A stretch of DNA of 64,000 bases, taken from Rhizobium sp. WSM4643. Lineage in GTDB: Bacteria; Pseudomonadota; Alphaproteobacteria; Rhizobiales; Rhizobiaceae. Within the stretch, counting starts at the first letter, position 1, and each line of letters begins with the position of its first letter. Positions 17,402 through 27,515 of this stretch are shown here, piece after piece. A program made the position numbers and the translations under genes. A model generated the notes under the pieces. The model ran no database searches. It was given only the letters and a program-made list of their open reading frames with translations, and had not been told where the DNA came from. The DNA lies in assembly GCF_025152745.1 (NCBI RefSeq), contig NZ_CP104040.1, positions 1,240,001-1,304,000 of the forward strand, written 5' to 3'.

Positions 17402-17418
17402 AGTCAATTTTCTTGACT
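17402..17418. promoter_or_regulatory. Back-to-back TTGACT boxes between divergent genes
   Basis: AGTCAA-TTTTC-TTGACT is a perfect 6 bp inverted repeat, so each strand carries a TTGACT hexamer (-35-like) pointing toward its own gene: the LysM gene on the minus strand, the LOG gene on the plus strand. No convincing -10 boxes were found, so it could instead be an operator. Confidence 0.35.
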
Positions 17419-17448
17419 GCATTGAAATGGAATAGTTGTTTTGCCCTC

Positions 17449-18072
17449 ATGACCGAACAATCTGTATCGATTCGATCCATCTGCGTTTACTGCGGCTCAA
17501 GGCCGGGACGCGATCCTTCCCACATGGCGGCCGGGCGTGCTCTCGGAAGAGAGATCGCCGAATACGGCCTGCGCCTCGTCTATGGCGGGGGTACCAAAGG
17601 CATCATGGGCGCGGTTGCCAGCGGCGTGCTTTCAGGCGGCGGTCAGGTCACGGGCATCATTCCCGAATTCCTGATCGATATGGAAGCGACTCGCCACTCG
17701 CTCGGTCAGCTGAACGAACTCATTGTAACCCCTGACATGCATGCGCGCAAACACACCATGTTCGAGCGCTCCGATGCCTTCGTCGCGCTGCCCGGCGGCA
17801 TCGGTACGCTGGAGGAGATCGTCGAGATCATGACCTGGGCGCAGCTCGGCCGCCACGAGAAGCCGATGGTCTTTGCCAACGTCAACGGTTTCTGGGATCC
17901 GATGATGGAACTGATGCGCCATATGACCGAAGAAGGCTTCCTGCACACCGCCCACCGGGTGCAGCCGCTCGTCGTCGACGAGATCTCCGGCATCATTCCG
18001 GCGATCATGGCCCAGGCTGCCCAGCTCGCCGCCGATCGTGACGGCGAGGACGAGGTGATTTCGAAGATGTAG
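17449..18072 (+). CDS. LOG-family cytokinin riboside 5'-monophosphate phosphoribohydrolase
   Basis: A 207-residue Rossmann-fold enzyme of the TIGR00730 / LOG group. The phosphate-binding motif PGGxGTxxE is present as PGGIGTLEEIVE, with the upstream YGGGTKGIMGAVA loop. Family members release the free base from cytokinin or purine riboside monophosphates, and in plant-associated bacteria this can produce active cytokinin; some bacterial relatives are generic nucleotide phosphoribohydrolases. The ATG at 17449 was chosen because the longer frame upstream crosses the intergenic region. It is transcribed divergently from the LysM gene. Confidence 0.92.
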   Translation: MTEQSVSIRSICVYCGSRPGRDPSHMAAGRALGREIAEYGLRLVYGGGTKGIMGAVASGVLSGGGQVTGIIPEFLIDMEATRHSLGQLNELIVTPDMHARKHTMFERSDAFVALPGGIGTLEEIVEIMTWAQLGRHEKPMVFANVNGFWDPMMELMRHMTEEGFLHTAHRVQPLVVDEISGIIPAIMAQAAQLAADRDGEDEVISKM

Positions 18073-18118
18073 GCGGGGCAGGCGGCCCTGGCGCGGTCAA
18101 GCTATTTTGCAAGCAAAT

Positions 18119-19054
18119 TCAGCTATAAGCCGAAACAAGCTGCGTCACCTGAGATCGTATCCATCTATTGGCGGGATCATTGTCGCTTGCTGCCGACCAG
18201 ACCGTCGATATCGGGCTTACCGTTAAATCGAGGGGAACGTCGGCGACTGCCAAGCCAAACAGGCCGGCATACCGCTTCACAATTCTGGTCGGCAGCGTCG
18301 CGATCAAGGGCGCTTCCAGGACAGCCGTCAGCACAGTCAGGAATTCCGGCGCTGCCACCGACACGTCGAGCCGCACGTTGATCCGCTTCAACGCATCATC
18401 AATGCAGCCTTCGATGGCATCCTTCTGTGAAACCAGTGCATGCTTCAGCCCGACATAGCTGTCGCGGTCCAATGCTTGGGGAAGATCGAGAAGCTTCGGA
18501 TTGTAGCAGCACATCAGTGATTGTTCGAACAGCAGGCTGCGCCGATGTCTATTGTTGCCGTCATCGTAGCAGCCGACGCCGAGATCGATGACGTTGTCGT
18601 CCAGAAGCTTGTGGACCATCTCGGGATTGACCGCACGGGCGAGCACTCTAATGCCGGGCGCCGTCTCGTTCAACATAGCGGCGAGACGCGGCACGAGCAG
18701 CACCTCAAGCTCGCTGGAAAAGCCGATACGGAATATCTGCTCGGCCTTGCCGGGCTCAAAGGCATTAGGCGTTACGATCGCCTGCTGCGTACGGCTGAGT
18801 ATCTGCTCCACCGCCTCGGCGAAACGCAGCGCGCGATGGGTCGGCTGCATGACCTGGCCGACACGCACGAACAGCTCATCCTGAAGCAGTGTGCGAAGAG
18901 TTCCGAGATTGTGGCTCATGGCAGGCTGCTGGATTTTCAGACGAACAGCAGCTTTCGTCACGCTCCGCTCCTTCATGAGCGCATCGAATGCGACGAGCAG
19001 GTTCAGGTCAAAGGACCACAAATTGAAATGATCGATGGAGACAATTTCATTCAT
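18119..19054 (-). CDS. LysR-family transcriptional regulator (NodD-like group)
   Basis: A 311-residue DNA-binding regulator. The N-terminal winged helix-turn-helix (about 14-75: FDLNLLVAFDALMKERSVT, then KAAVRLKIQQPAMSHNLGTLR) is followed by an effector-binding domain (about 100-305). The FDLNLLVAFDALM opening is typical of the NodD/LinR/NahR branch. It is divergent from the metallo-beta-lactamase-fold hydrolase gene with 89 bp between starts, the classic layout in which a LysR protein controls its neighbour. The inducer is unknown. It likely regulates the cassette at 19144-22060. Confidence 0.93.
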   Translation of the reverse strand: MNEIVSIDHFNLWSFDLNLLVAFDALMKERSVTKAAVRLKIQQPAMSHNLGTLRTLLQDELFVRVGQVMQPTHRALRFAEAVEQILSRTQQAIVTPNAFEPGKAEQIFRIGFSSELEVLLVPRLAAMLNETAPGIRVLARAVNPEMVHKLLDDNVIDLGVGCYDDGNNRHRRSLLFEQSLMCCYNPKLLDLPQALDRDSYVGLKHALVSQKDAIEGCIDDALKRINVRLDVSVAAPEFLTVLTAVLEAPLIATLPTRIVKRYAGLFGLAVADVPLDLTVSPISTVWSAASDNDPANRWIRSQVTQLVSAYS

Positions 19055-19080
19055 CGATTTGATCGTTGCACGAAATCTCC

Positions 19081-19111
19081 CTATTGTCCATAGGCATCAG
19101 ACAGCGCTGTC
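19081..19111. promoter_or_regulatory. Candidate LysR operator between divergent genes
   Basis: Two short dyads lie in the 89 bp divergent gap: CTAT-TGTCC-ATAG (19081-19093) and the perfect 12 bp palindrome GACAGCGCTGTC (19100-19111). LysR proteins bind dyads of this general kind, so these are candidate control sites. No binding evidence exists in the sequence itself. Confidence 0.4.
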
Positions 19112-19143
19112 CCCGGTTCCAGTTCAACTCGAAAGGAAATTCC

Positions 19144-20037
19144 ATGAGCGATCTTGGAAAGGAATATCGTATTGCCGGCGTGACGGTGAGGAAGGTGCAA
19201 GAGCAGTATCTGCACAACGTCCCGCCCTCGTTTCTCTATCCGGCTGCCGCTTCTGAGGAACTTAGGGCGGTCGAGCCGCGGCTTTCCGCTGTCGATATGG
19301 AAGAGGGCCGCGATGCCCTTGTGGTGAGTATACATACTTGGCTTGTAAGGACGCCCGACCACATCATCCTCATCGATACCGGCTCGGGCAACGACAAGGA
19401 AAGACCGCGTAATCCCAGCTTCCACCATCAGACCATCCCGTTTCTCGACAGGCTGCGCCAGGCGGGTGTCGGGCCGGAAGACGTCGACTTCGTCATCAAT
19501 ACCCATCTCCACGTCGATCATTCCGGCTGGAATACCGTGCTTGAGGACGGAAGATGGATTCCCACCTTCAAAAATGCGCGCTACATCTTCCCCCGCGCCG
19601 AGCAGGAATATTACTCGTCAACGGCAAGCCACAACGACGTCAACATTCCCAGTTCCGGCGTCTATGAAGACAGCGTGCGGCCCGTGATCGAGGCGGGGCT
19701 TGCTGATTTCATCGACAGCGCAGGCGGTCCTTTCCTGGATCGATTCACCTTCTTGCCGACACCTGGCCACAGCATCGGCCATATGTCCGTTATTCTGGAA
19801 TCGGACAAGGAAGCGGCGTTTTTTGGCGGCGATGTTATGCACCATCCGATCCAGGTGGAGCGTCCCGACATCAACACGGTGTTCTGCGAATTCCTAGATC
19901 AGGCTGCCCAGTCCAGACGGCGTGTCCTCGAGTTCGCAGCCGATAATCGTGCCATTTACTTCTCCACGCATTTCCCCGGCTCGTCTGCTGGTTATGTGAC
20001 CCGCGACGGCGAAAAATTCAGGTGGTCCTATGTCTGA
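19144..20037 (+). CDS. Metallo-beta-lactamase-fold hydrolase
   Basis: A 297-residue cytosolic metal hydrolase. The HxHxDH zinc motif is at 121-126 (HLHVDHSGWN); other ligands are probably His209 (TPGHSIGH), Asp230 (GGDVMHHPIQ) and His276 (STHFPGS). This places it in the group that includes lactonases and esterases such as AHL lactonases and parathion-hydrolase-like proteins, but the substrate is not readable from the motifs. There is no signal peptide. The ATG at 19144 follows AGGAAA. Its stop overlaps the next gene's start by eight bases, so translation is coupled. Confidence 0.92.
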   Translation: MSDLGKEYRIAGVTVRKVQEQYLHNVPPSFLYPAAASEELRAVEPRLSAVDMEEGRDALVVSIHTWLVRTPDHIILIDTGSGNDKERPRNPSFHHQTIPFLDRLRQAGVGPEDVDFVINTHLHVDHSGWNTVLEDGRWIPTFKNARYIFPRAEQEYYSSTASHNDVNIPSSGVYEDSVRPVIEAGLADFIDSAGGPFLDRFTFLPTPGHSIGHMSVILESDKEAAFFGGDVMHHPIQVERPDINTVFCEFLDQAAQSRRRVLEFAADNRAIYFSTHFPGSSAGYVTRDGEKFRWSYV

Positions 20038-21037
20038 GAACAAGCTCGCATCTTCAGCTTTTGACGCACGCGAGATCGTATTCGACGAGCATTACGTCGA
20101 TAGCGGAACCGATGGCATCAAGCTCTATCTCCGCAATAAGCGAAGGAGAGATCACAAAGCCTTTCTCGCGGAGAAAACAATCGTAATGGTGCACGGGGCG
20201 ACCTTCTCGTCCGGAAGTCTTTACGATGTTCCCTTCAACGGGATGTCTTTCATCGACTTCCTCGCCAATCAAGGCTTCGATGTCTTTGCGGTTGATGTCC
20301 GGGGCTATGGAAAGTCGACCCGCCCGCCGGAAATGCAGGCGCAGCCCGATCTCAACCCGCCGCTTGTCGGCACCGACACTGGCGTCGAGGACTTCGCAAC
20401 GGCTGTCGATTTCGTCCTTCGGCTTCGCGGTCTCAACGCCGTCAGCGTCTTCGCAATGTCCTGGGGCGGCACCGTGGCCGGCGCATATGCTGCGCGCAAC
20501 GGCGACAAGATCGTCAAGCTGGCACTGCTCGCGCCGCAATGGCTGAGCGACGTTCCCATCCCGATCGATCAGGGTGGGATCCTCGGTTCCTATCGGGTTG
20601 TCCCAGTCCATGCGGCCTTGCTGCGTTGGCTGAGCACCGCACCCGAATACGCGCGTGACCGACTTGTGCCGGAGGGCTGGTTCGACCTCTGGGCTAAACT
20701 GACCCTTTCGGAAGAGACGTCGCAGGCTGACAGGGAGCAAGGCAAACTTCGGGCCACGAATGGGCCGATCCAGGACATCCGCACCTACTGGCGATCTGGA
20801 AATCCCTACTATCGGCCGAGCGAGATTCGCGCCCCGGTGCTGCTGTTGCATGGTGAATGGGACATCGACGTTCCGCCTGATCTGGCGCGGACCTATTTCG
20901 AGCAGCTGACCGGCGCCTCCTACAGGCGATGGGTGGAAATCGGGGAGGCGACGCACCTCGCTCTCATGGAGACCAATCGCATGCAGGCCTATTCCGAGGT
21001 TCAGCGCTTTTTCGATGAATCCTTCCAACCGGAATAG
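20030..21037 (+). CDS. Alpha/beta hydrolase
   Basis: A 335-residue serine hydrolase. The nucleophile elbow AMSWGG has Ser144, an acid residue is in LLHGEWDID (Asp278 or Asp280), and His309 is in GEATHLAL. An oxyanion-hole motif VMVHGATF (about 52-59) precedes them. There is no signal peptide, so it acts in the cytoplasm. The ATG at 20030 lies inside the last codons of the upstream metallohydrolase gene. Two different hydrolases made from one message suggests successive cleavage of an ester or lactone, but this is inference. Confidence 0.9.
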   Translation: MSENKLASSAFDAREIVFDEHYVDSGTDGIKLYLRNKRRRDHKAFLAEKTIVMVHGATFSSGSLYDVPFNGMSFIDFLANQGFDVFAVDVRGYGKSTRPPEMQAQPDLNPPLVGTDTGVEDFATAVDFVLRLRGLNAVSVFAMSWGGTVAGAYAARNGDKIVKLALLAPQWLSDVPIPIDQGGILGSYRVVPVHAALLRWLSTAPEYARDRLVPEGWFDLWAKLTLSEETSQADREQGKLRATNGPIQDIRTYWRSGNPYYRPSEIRAPVLLLHGEWDIDVPPDLARTYFEQLTGASYRRWVEIGEATHLALMETNRMQAYSEVQRFFDESFQPE

Positions 21038-21045
21038 AATTTGAA

Positions 21046-21074
21046 CGGGCTCCGGGATCGGATTTCGGAGCCCG
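21046..21074. other. Stem-loop between hydrolase and membrane-protein genes
   Basis: CGGGCTCCG and CGGAGCCCG form a 9 bp perfect stem with an 11-base loop, 8 bp after the alpha/beta hydrolase stop. A CTTCCT tail is weakly pyrimidine-rich. It may act as an attenuator or mRNA-stabilising hairpin that lowers expression of the third gene. Confidence 0.5.
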
Positions 21075-21127
21075 CTTCCTCCGTTAGTCCGCTGCAAGTC
21101 CGGCGCCGCCACCAAGCCACTCGTTCC

Positions 21128-22060
21128 ATGACAATTCTGATCACCGCCATTCTGGATGCCGGGCGAAGTGCCGTCGACATCGCGATATTCACCTTTCTGC
21201 CGTTGATGATCGTGACCTTCTCGCTGATGCGCTATCTCGAAGGCATTAGCGCATTGCGATGGATCGCCGGCAAGGCCAATCCGCTCTTCGGATTGTTTGG
21301 TCTGGACGGTTTCGGAGCCTTGGCGATTATCCAGCTCAGCCTCGTCAGTTCGGCTGCCCCGGTCTCGGCCCTGTCGCTCATGGCGCACAAGGGGACGTCG
21401 GAGAGATGTCGGGCCGCTGCCTTTGCCGCGGTGCTTGCGGCCGCGCCGGCAAATGCCAGTTTTCCGCTCGCAAGTCTCGGTGTCGATCCCGGCTTGATCA
21501 TCGTGAACGGTATTTGCGGAGCGCTTGTGGCCTCCACTCTTGCCTGCTGGCTGGTTGGGCTCCGTTTCCAGTCTGGACAGATCTGTTCCTGTTACAAGGC
21601 GGATGAGCCCGTCGCCGCAAGGCTCGATCTGCTGACGGCGATCAACCGCGGTGGCGCAGACGCCGTTCGGGTCATTTCTGCAATCCTGCCGGTGCTGGTG
21701 ATCTCACTTCTAATGGTCAGGCTTATCCAAACCACAGGCGCACTTTCGGCCTTCACGTCCGTCGCGCTGCCATTGCTTCAGTTGCTCAGCGCTTCGCAGC
21801 AGGATGTCCTGTTCTTCCTCACAAAGTGCCTGGCAGGATCAAGTGCAGCGGTCACCCTGTTACTCGACGTCCACAAGGAGCTACGTCTTCAGCCTGAGAA
21901 AATAATTCGCGGATCCGCATTTCTGGTAAACGCTCTCGACCTTCCTGGTCTTTCCATCCTTATCGCTTCGGTGCCAGCGCTCCGGTCGGTGGCAGGCGTT
22001 GCCATCGTGAGCGCATTGGCGGGAATCCTTGTCCGCACGGCGCTGGTGTCCTGGCTTTGA
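21128..22060 (+). CDS. Polytopic membrane protein, nucleoside-recognition (YjiH-like) type
   Basis: A 310-residue inner-membrane protein with about eight hydrophobic segments. The layout (FLPLMIVTFSLMRYLEGIS, a central AAPVSALSLMAHKGTSE loop, and a second half IRGSAFLVNALDLPGLS...) resembles nucleoside-recognition / GATE-domain proteins. Its substrate is unknown. The ATG at 21128 lacks a clear ribosome-binding site; an in-frame TTG at 21041 follows GGAATAG but its first 29 residues span the hairpin and are not membrane-protein-like. It is the third gene of the LysR-linked cassette and could move the hydrolases' substrate or product. Confidence 0.75.
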   Translation: MTILITAILDAGRSAVDIAIFTFLPLMIVTFSLMRYLEGISALRWIAGKANPLFGLFGLDGFGALAIIQLSLVSSAAPVSALSLMAHKGTSERCRAAAFAAVLAAAPANASFPLASLGVDPGLIIVNGICGALVASTLACWLVGLRFQSGQICSCYKADEPVAARLDLLTAINRGGADAVRVISAILPVLVISLLMVRLIQTTGALSAFTSVALPLLQLLSASQQDVLFFLTKCLAGSSAAVTLLLDVHKELRLQPEKIIRGSAFLVNALDLPGLSILIASVPALRSVAGVAIVSALAGILVRTALVSWL

Positions 22061-22138
22061 GTCAACACGCTCCTGCTTTGATGGATCGTTACGGAGCACC
22101 GACTACATGCTTTGGGTGTGGCCAGGAAAAGCCCGCAG

Positions 22139-23062
22139 CTAACGCCCGCGGCTTCCCTTCAGCATCGACCAGCTATAGAGGAACAACCCCGCCCAGATCA
22201 GCGGGAAGGCGATCATGCGCGCCGTGCCGAATGGCTCGTGGAAGACGAAGACCGCGATCAGGAAGATCATCGTCGGCGCGATATACTGCATGATGCCGAT
22301 CGTCGAGAGTTTCAACAGCTTGGCGCCGTTCGCATAGATCATCAGCGGCACGGCGGTGATGACGCCGCAGCCGAGCAGCAGGGTCGTGTCGGCAAGACCG
22401 GTGCGGTAGAGGTGGCCCTGGCCGCCGAATTCGAGATAGAGAATGTAGAGGAGGGCCGGTCCGCTGAGGATCAGCACTTCGAGGAAGAAGCCCTGGTTCG
22501 GCCCGAGCGGCAGCGTCTTGCGCAACAGGGCGTAGAACCCCCAGCTGATCGCCAGCGTCAGCGCCACCCACGGGATGCCGCCGCTGTCCAGCGCTAGAAT
22601 GGCGACGGCAAGCGCCGCAAGCGCGATCGCCGCGATCTGCAGCGGCTGCAGCTTTTCCTTGAGGAACATAGCGCCGAGGAAGATGCTGAACAGCGGATTG
22701 ATGAAATAGCCGAGTGCTGCATCGAGCGAATGACCGGCGCCGATCGCCCAGACATAGGTGCCCCAGTTGACGGTGATCAGCGACGCCGTCAGCGCCGCCA
22801 TCGCCAGCATGCGCGGCGAGCCGAGTGCCGTTCGGATGTCTTGCGTGCGACCGAGCACGATCAGCACAATGCCCGCCAGCGGCAGCGACCAGACGATGCG
22901 ATGGGCGATCACCTCGGCCGGCGAGATATGCGCCACCGCCTTCATGTAGATTGGCAGGAAGCCCCAGAGCAGGTAGGCCGTCAGCGCGAAGGCGAACCCG
23001 CGCGGACTGTCTTCGTTCTTGGCCAAAGGAACGGATGCATCGGTCGACATCGGTGTTTCCAT
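22139..23062 (-). CDS. rarD: RarD-type EamA-family transporter
   Basis: A 307-residue inner-membrane protein of the drug/metabolite transporter superfamily with about ten membrane helices. The opening GFAFALTAYLLWGFLPIYMKA and the ISPAEVIAHRIVWSLP stretch are characteristic of RarD, a predicted chloramphenicol-sensitivity permease whose true substrate is unclear. The N-terminal 20 residues are polar. The ATG at 23062 follows an AAGAAGAA stretch; an ATG four codons inside (23050) is also possible. It is convergent with the nucleoside-recognition membrane gene. Confidence 0.93.
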   Translation of the reverse strand: METPMSTDASVPLAKNEDSPRGFAFALTAYLLWGFLPIYMKAVAHISPAEVIAHRIVWSLPLAGIVLIVLGRTQDIRTALGSPRMLAMAALTASLITVNWGTYVWAIGAGHSLDAALGYFINPLFSIFLGAMFLKEKLQPLQIAAIALAALAVAILALDSGGIPWVALTLAISWGFYALLRKTLPLGPNQGFFLEVLILSGPALLYILYLEFGGQGHLYRTGLADTTLLLGCGVITAVPLMIYANGAKLLKLSTIGIMQYIAPTMIFLIAVFVFHEPFGTARMIAFPLIWAGLFLYSWSMLKGSRGR

Positions 23063-23252
23063 CTTTGTTCTTCTTCTGATCCGGCCTAGCTTAAGCGCCG
23101 TGAATAGGCCAATTCATTTCGTTGAATGAAGGGTGAGAGGATTTGAAGCGGGAGACGACGCGATGATCCGGCGCCCTGCGGTGGAGGGCGGCGTCCGAAG
23201 GAAGCGAATGGTATTCGGGCTGGGGTTTTTACGCCAGACCGACGGAATAGTT

Positions 23253-24869
23253 TTATTCCGCCGCGATCTTGCCCGCCAACTGCCGGTTCTTCATCAGCTT
23301 GTAAATGACCGAATCCATCAAAGCCTGGAACGAAGCGTCGATGATGTTCTCGGAGACGCCGACCGTCCACCAGCGCACGCCGTCGCTGTCGGTGGATTCG
23401 ATCAGCACGCGGGTGATCGCCTCGGTGCCGCCATTGAGGATACGCACCTTGAAATCGGCGAGCACCAGATCGTCGATCTCGTGCTGGTACTTGCCGAAAT
23501 CCTTGCGTAGCGCGAGGTCGAGCGCGTTGACCGGGCCTTCGGCATCGGCAACCGACATCAGCGTCTGGCCGTCGATGGTGATCTTGACCACCGCCTCCGA
23601 GACGATCTTCACGCGGCCGAGACTGTCGAAGCGGCGCTCGATCATCACGCGGAAGCCTTCGATGGTGAAGAATTCCGGGATCGTGCCGAGCGTGCGGCGG
23701 GCCAGCAGTTCGAAGCTCGCATCCGCGCCCTCATAAGCATAGCCGATGGATTCACGTTCCTTGACGATGGAGATCAGCAGGTCGAGCTTCGGATCGTCCT
23801 TGGCGACCGCGATACCGCGCCGTTTCAGCGCATTGATGAAGTTCGCCTTGCCGCCCTGGTCGGAGACCATGACCTTGCGGAAGTTGCCGACGGTTTCCGG
23901 CGGCACATGTTCGTAGGTCCGTGGGTCCTTGATCAGCGCCGATGCATGGATGCCGGCCTTGGTGGCGAAGGCGGAGGCGCCGACATAGGGCATCTGGTGG
24001 TCGGGCGAGCGGTTGAGCAGCTCGTCGAAGGCATGCGAGAGCCGGGTGAGGTTGAGCAGCCGCTCCTCATCGATCGCCGTTTCGAAACGTGTGTTGTAGT
24101 CGCTCTTCAGCGCCAGCGTCGGGATCAGCGTCACCAGATTGGCATTGCCGCAGCGCTCGCCGATGCCGTTCAGCGTACCCTGGATCTGCCGGACGCCGGC
24201 TTCGACTGCGGCAAGCGAATTGGCAACTGCCTGTCCGGTGTCGTTATGCGCATGGATGCCAAGACAGTGGCCGGGAACGCCTGAGGCGATCACCGCCTCG
24301 ACGATGGCCCGCACCTCCGGCGGCTGTGTGCCGCCATTGGTGTCGCAGAGCACGACCCAGCGGGCGCCGCTCTCATAGGCCGTCTTGGCGCAGGCGAGCG
24401 CATAGGCCGGATTGGCCTTGAAGCCGTCGAAGAAATGCTCGCAATCGACGATCGCCTCCTTGGCCGCGCCAACCGCTGCCTTGACGCTTTCGGCGATGCA
24501 TTCGAGGTTTTCCTCATTGGTGCAGCCAAGCGCTACCGCGACATGATAATCCCAGCTCTTGGCGACGAAACAGATGGCGTCGGATTTCGCCTGCAGCAGC
24601 CCGGCAATGCCGGGATCGTTGGAGACCGAAACGCCCGCCCGCTTCGTCATGCCGAAGGCGACGAAACTGGCTTGGCTGGTGCGTTTCTCGCTGAAGAAGG
24701 CGGTATCCGTCGGATTGGCGCCGGGATATCCGCCCTCGACGTAATCGATGCCGAATTCGTCCAGCATGGCGGCGATCGCGATCTTGTCCTCGACGGAAAA
24801 ATCGATGCCGGGCGTCTGCTGCCCGTCCCGGAGCGTCGTGTCGAAGAGGTAGATTTTTTCCTTAGTCAC
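23253..24869 (-). CDS. cimA: (R)-citramalate synthase
   Basis: A 538-residue cytosolic enzyme that condenses pyruvate and acetyl-CoA to citramalate, the threonine-independent route to isoleucine. The HMGL/isopropylmalate-synthase barrel has the entry motif FDTTLRDGQQTPG and the metal-binding GIHAHNDTGQAVANS; the C-terminal third is the LeuA-type allosteric dimer domain, which suggests isoleucine feedback. The start is a GTG at 24869 (VTKEKIYLF) because GGGAGG lies seven bases upstream; a GTG one codon earlier is equivalent. The longer frame upstream has no family similarity. It is 55 bp from the pip stop. Confidence 0.94.
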   Translation of the reverse strand: MTKEKIYLFDTTLRDGQQTPGIDFSVEDKIAIAAMLDEFGIDYVEGGYPGANPTDTAFFSEKRTSQASFVAFGMTKRAGVSVSNDPGIAGLLQAKSDAICFVAKSWDYHVAVALGCTNEENLECIAESVKAAVGAAKEAIVDCEHFFDGFKANPAYALACAKTAYESGARWVVLCDTNGGTQPPEVRAIVEAVIASGVPGHCLGIHAHNDTGQAVANSLAAVEAGVRQIQGTLNGIGERCGNANLVTLIPTLALKSDYNTRFETAIDEERLLNLTRLSHAFDELLNRSPDHQMPYVGASAFATKAGIHASALIKDPRTYEHVPPETVGNFRKVMVSDQGGKANFINALKRRGIAVAKDDPKLDLLISIVKERESIGYAYEGADASFELLARRTLGTIPEFFTIEGFRVMIERRFDSLGRVKIVSEAVVKITIDGQTLMSVADAEGPVNALDLALRKDFGKYQHEIDDLVLADFKVRILNGGTEAITRVLIESTDSDGVRWWTVGVSENIIDASFQALMDSVIYKLMKNRQLAGKIAAE

Positions 24870-24924
24870 CACGATGCCTCCCAGGCATTGACTGCTTTTA
24901 TTCGGGTAGCCACAGCGTGCGACA

Positions 24925-26356
<1,432 letters not shown>

Positions 26357-26360
<4 letters not shown>

Positions 26361-26845
26361 GAGGTTTCTCCGAGGGGCCAGCTTTTCGTGTCGTGGTCGG
26401 GGTGCTGATGGTTGCTTGCCGCGATCGCGTTCTCGCGATCGCGCGTTTCAGGCTCTGGTTCCAGCGGCAGGCCGTCGAGCGTATGAAACCAGGACATCTT
26501 GCGGCCGGTGTTCGATTGCATCACCGGCTTGATCGCATCGGGATCATCCAGTGAGCCGAGCATGATATTGATGAATTCCGCTTCCGGAATGTCATAAAAC
26601 AGCGGCGTGCCGCAATCGCCGCAGAAGCCGCGCCGCACCAGATCCGAGGACTGAAACCATTTCGGTGCGCCGCGCGTCAGGGTAAAGTCGCTCCGCATCG
26701 CGGCGGCAAGCGGCATGAAATAATTACCGGCCGCCTTCTGGCACATGCGGCAATGGCAAAGATGGGGATAGCCGAGTTCGCCTTTGGCGCGGTAGCGCAC
26801 CGCGCCGCACTGGCACCCGCCGCTTCTGTCTGATTCCGCCGTCAT
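26357..26845 (-). CDS. GFA-family zinc protein (copy 2)
   Basis: A 162-residue member of the same family, with GCQCGAVRYRA, CHCRMCQKAAGNYF and FCGDCGTPLFY. It differs from its neighbours in the C-terminal half (KMSWFHTLDGLPLEPE), which suggests a different substrate rather than a recent duplication. Both ends overlap neighbouring GFA genes by ATGA, so all three are translated from one message. The function of the three is unassigned beyond the family fold. Confidence 0.92.
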
Positions 26846-27318
26846 CCGAGCTCCTTGGGTGGCCGTGCCTGCGTCTCGTGATCGGGATGCTGTTGGGAGA
26901 CGAGCTCAAGCAGGAAGGGAGCAGCCTGCGCATCCTCCTCCGTTCGGTGCCCCGGCAATTCGTGCAGATGATCGACGAAACCGATCTTGCCTTCGATCCC
27001 GAATTGGACCACCGGCGGAAATGCCGAGGGATCGTCGAAGGCGCCCGCGGCAATCGCTATTCCATCCGGCGCCTCATAGGTGAGTGGCGTGCCGCAATCG
27101 CCGCAAAAGCCGCGCTCGACGAAATTGGAAGAGCGGAATTTTTTCCGCTCTCCACGTATCCATTCGAAATCGGCGCCGCGCACCGAGACCAGCGGTGCAT
27201 AATAAGCCCCGAACGCCTTCTGGCACATGCGGCAATGACAGATCGACGAATCCTTGATGTCGCCGCTGACGCGAAAACGGATCGCTCCGCATTGGCAGCC
27301 GCCTGTATAGGTTGTCAT
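26842..27318 (-). CDS. GFA-family zinc protein (copy 1, first in operon)
   Basis: A 158-residue GFA-fold protein with GCQCGAIRFRV, CHCRMCQKAFGAYY and FCGDCGTPLTYEAP. It heads the coupled gfa-gfa-gfa-pip unit; the next ATG overlaps its stop by four bases. The ATG at 27318 lies downstream of a repeat-containing spacer that follows cysS. Copies 1 and 3 are more alike in the N-terminal half than in the C-terminal half. The role is unknown; a thiol-adduct or aldehyde-detoxifying enzyme set is plausible. Confidence 0.92.
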   Translation of the reverse strand: MTTYTGGCQCGAIRFRVSGDIKDSSICHCRMCQKAFGAYYAPLVSVRGADFEWIRGERKKFRSSNFVERGFCGDCGTPLTYEAPDGIAIAAGAFDDPSAFPPVVQFGIEGKIGFVDHLHELPGHRTEEDAQAAPFLLELVSQQHPDHETQARPPKELG

Positions 27319-27354
27319 CGAGTATGTCTCCCTTGGGATTTCAGCCTAGGCGCC

Positions 27355-27499
27355 AAGACCCCTCCCAACCCTCCCCACAAGGGGGAGGGCTCTCTCGTGG
27401 CACCGCCTTCGCTTCCGCCTCGAATGTTTGCGGTCGTGGTGATCTCGCATCGGAGCAGCGCGGCACCGTCGCCCCTCCCCCTTGTGGGGAGGGGTCTTA
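27355..27499. repeat. Long inverted repeat between cysS and GFA operon
   Basis: The left arm (27355-27389, AAGACCCCTCCC...CCCCACAAGGGGGAGGG) and right arm (27471-27499, CCCCTCCCCCTTGTGGGGAGGGGTCTTA) are inverted copies separated by about 80 bp. The sequence resembles a dispersed intergenic element of rhizobia and could act as a terminator for cysS. No gene is present between 27319 and 27515. Confidence 0.7.
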
Positions 27500-27515
27500 T
27501 CCCAACACGCCACTC

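Noticed and set aside
19144..22060. Complete acyl-homoserine-lactone quorum-quenching operon
   Set aside because: The HxHxDH motif alone does not prove AHL lactonase activity, and no luxI or luxR gene is near.
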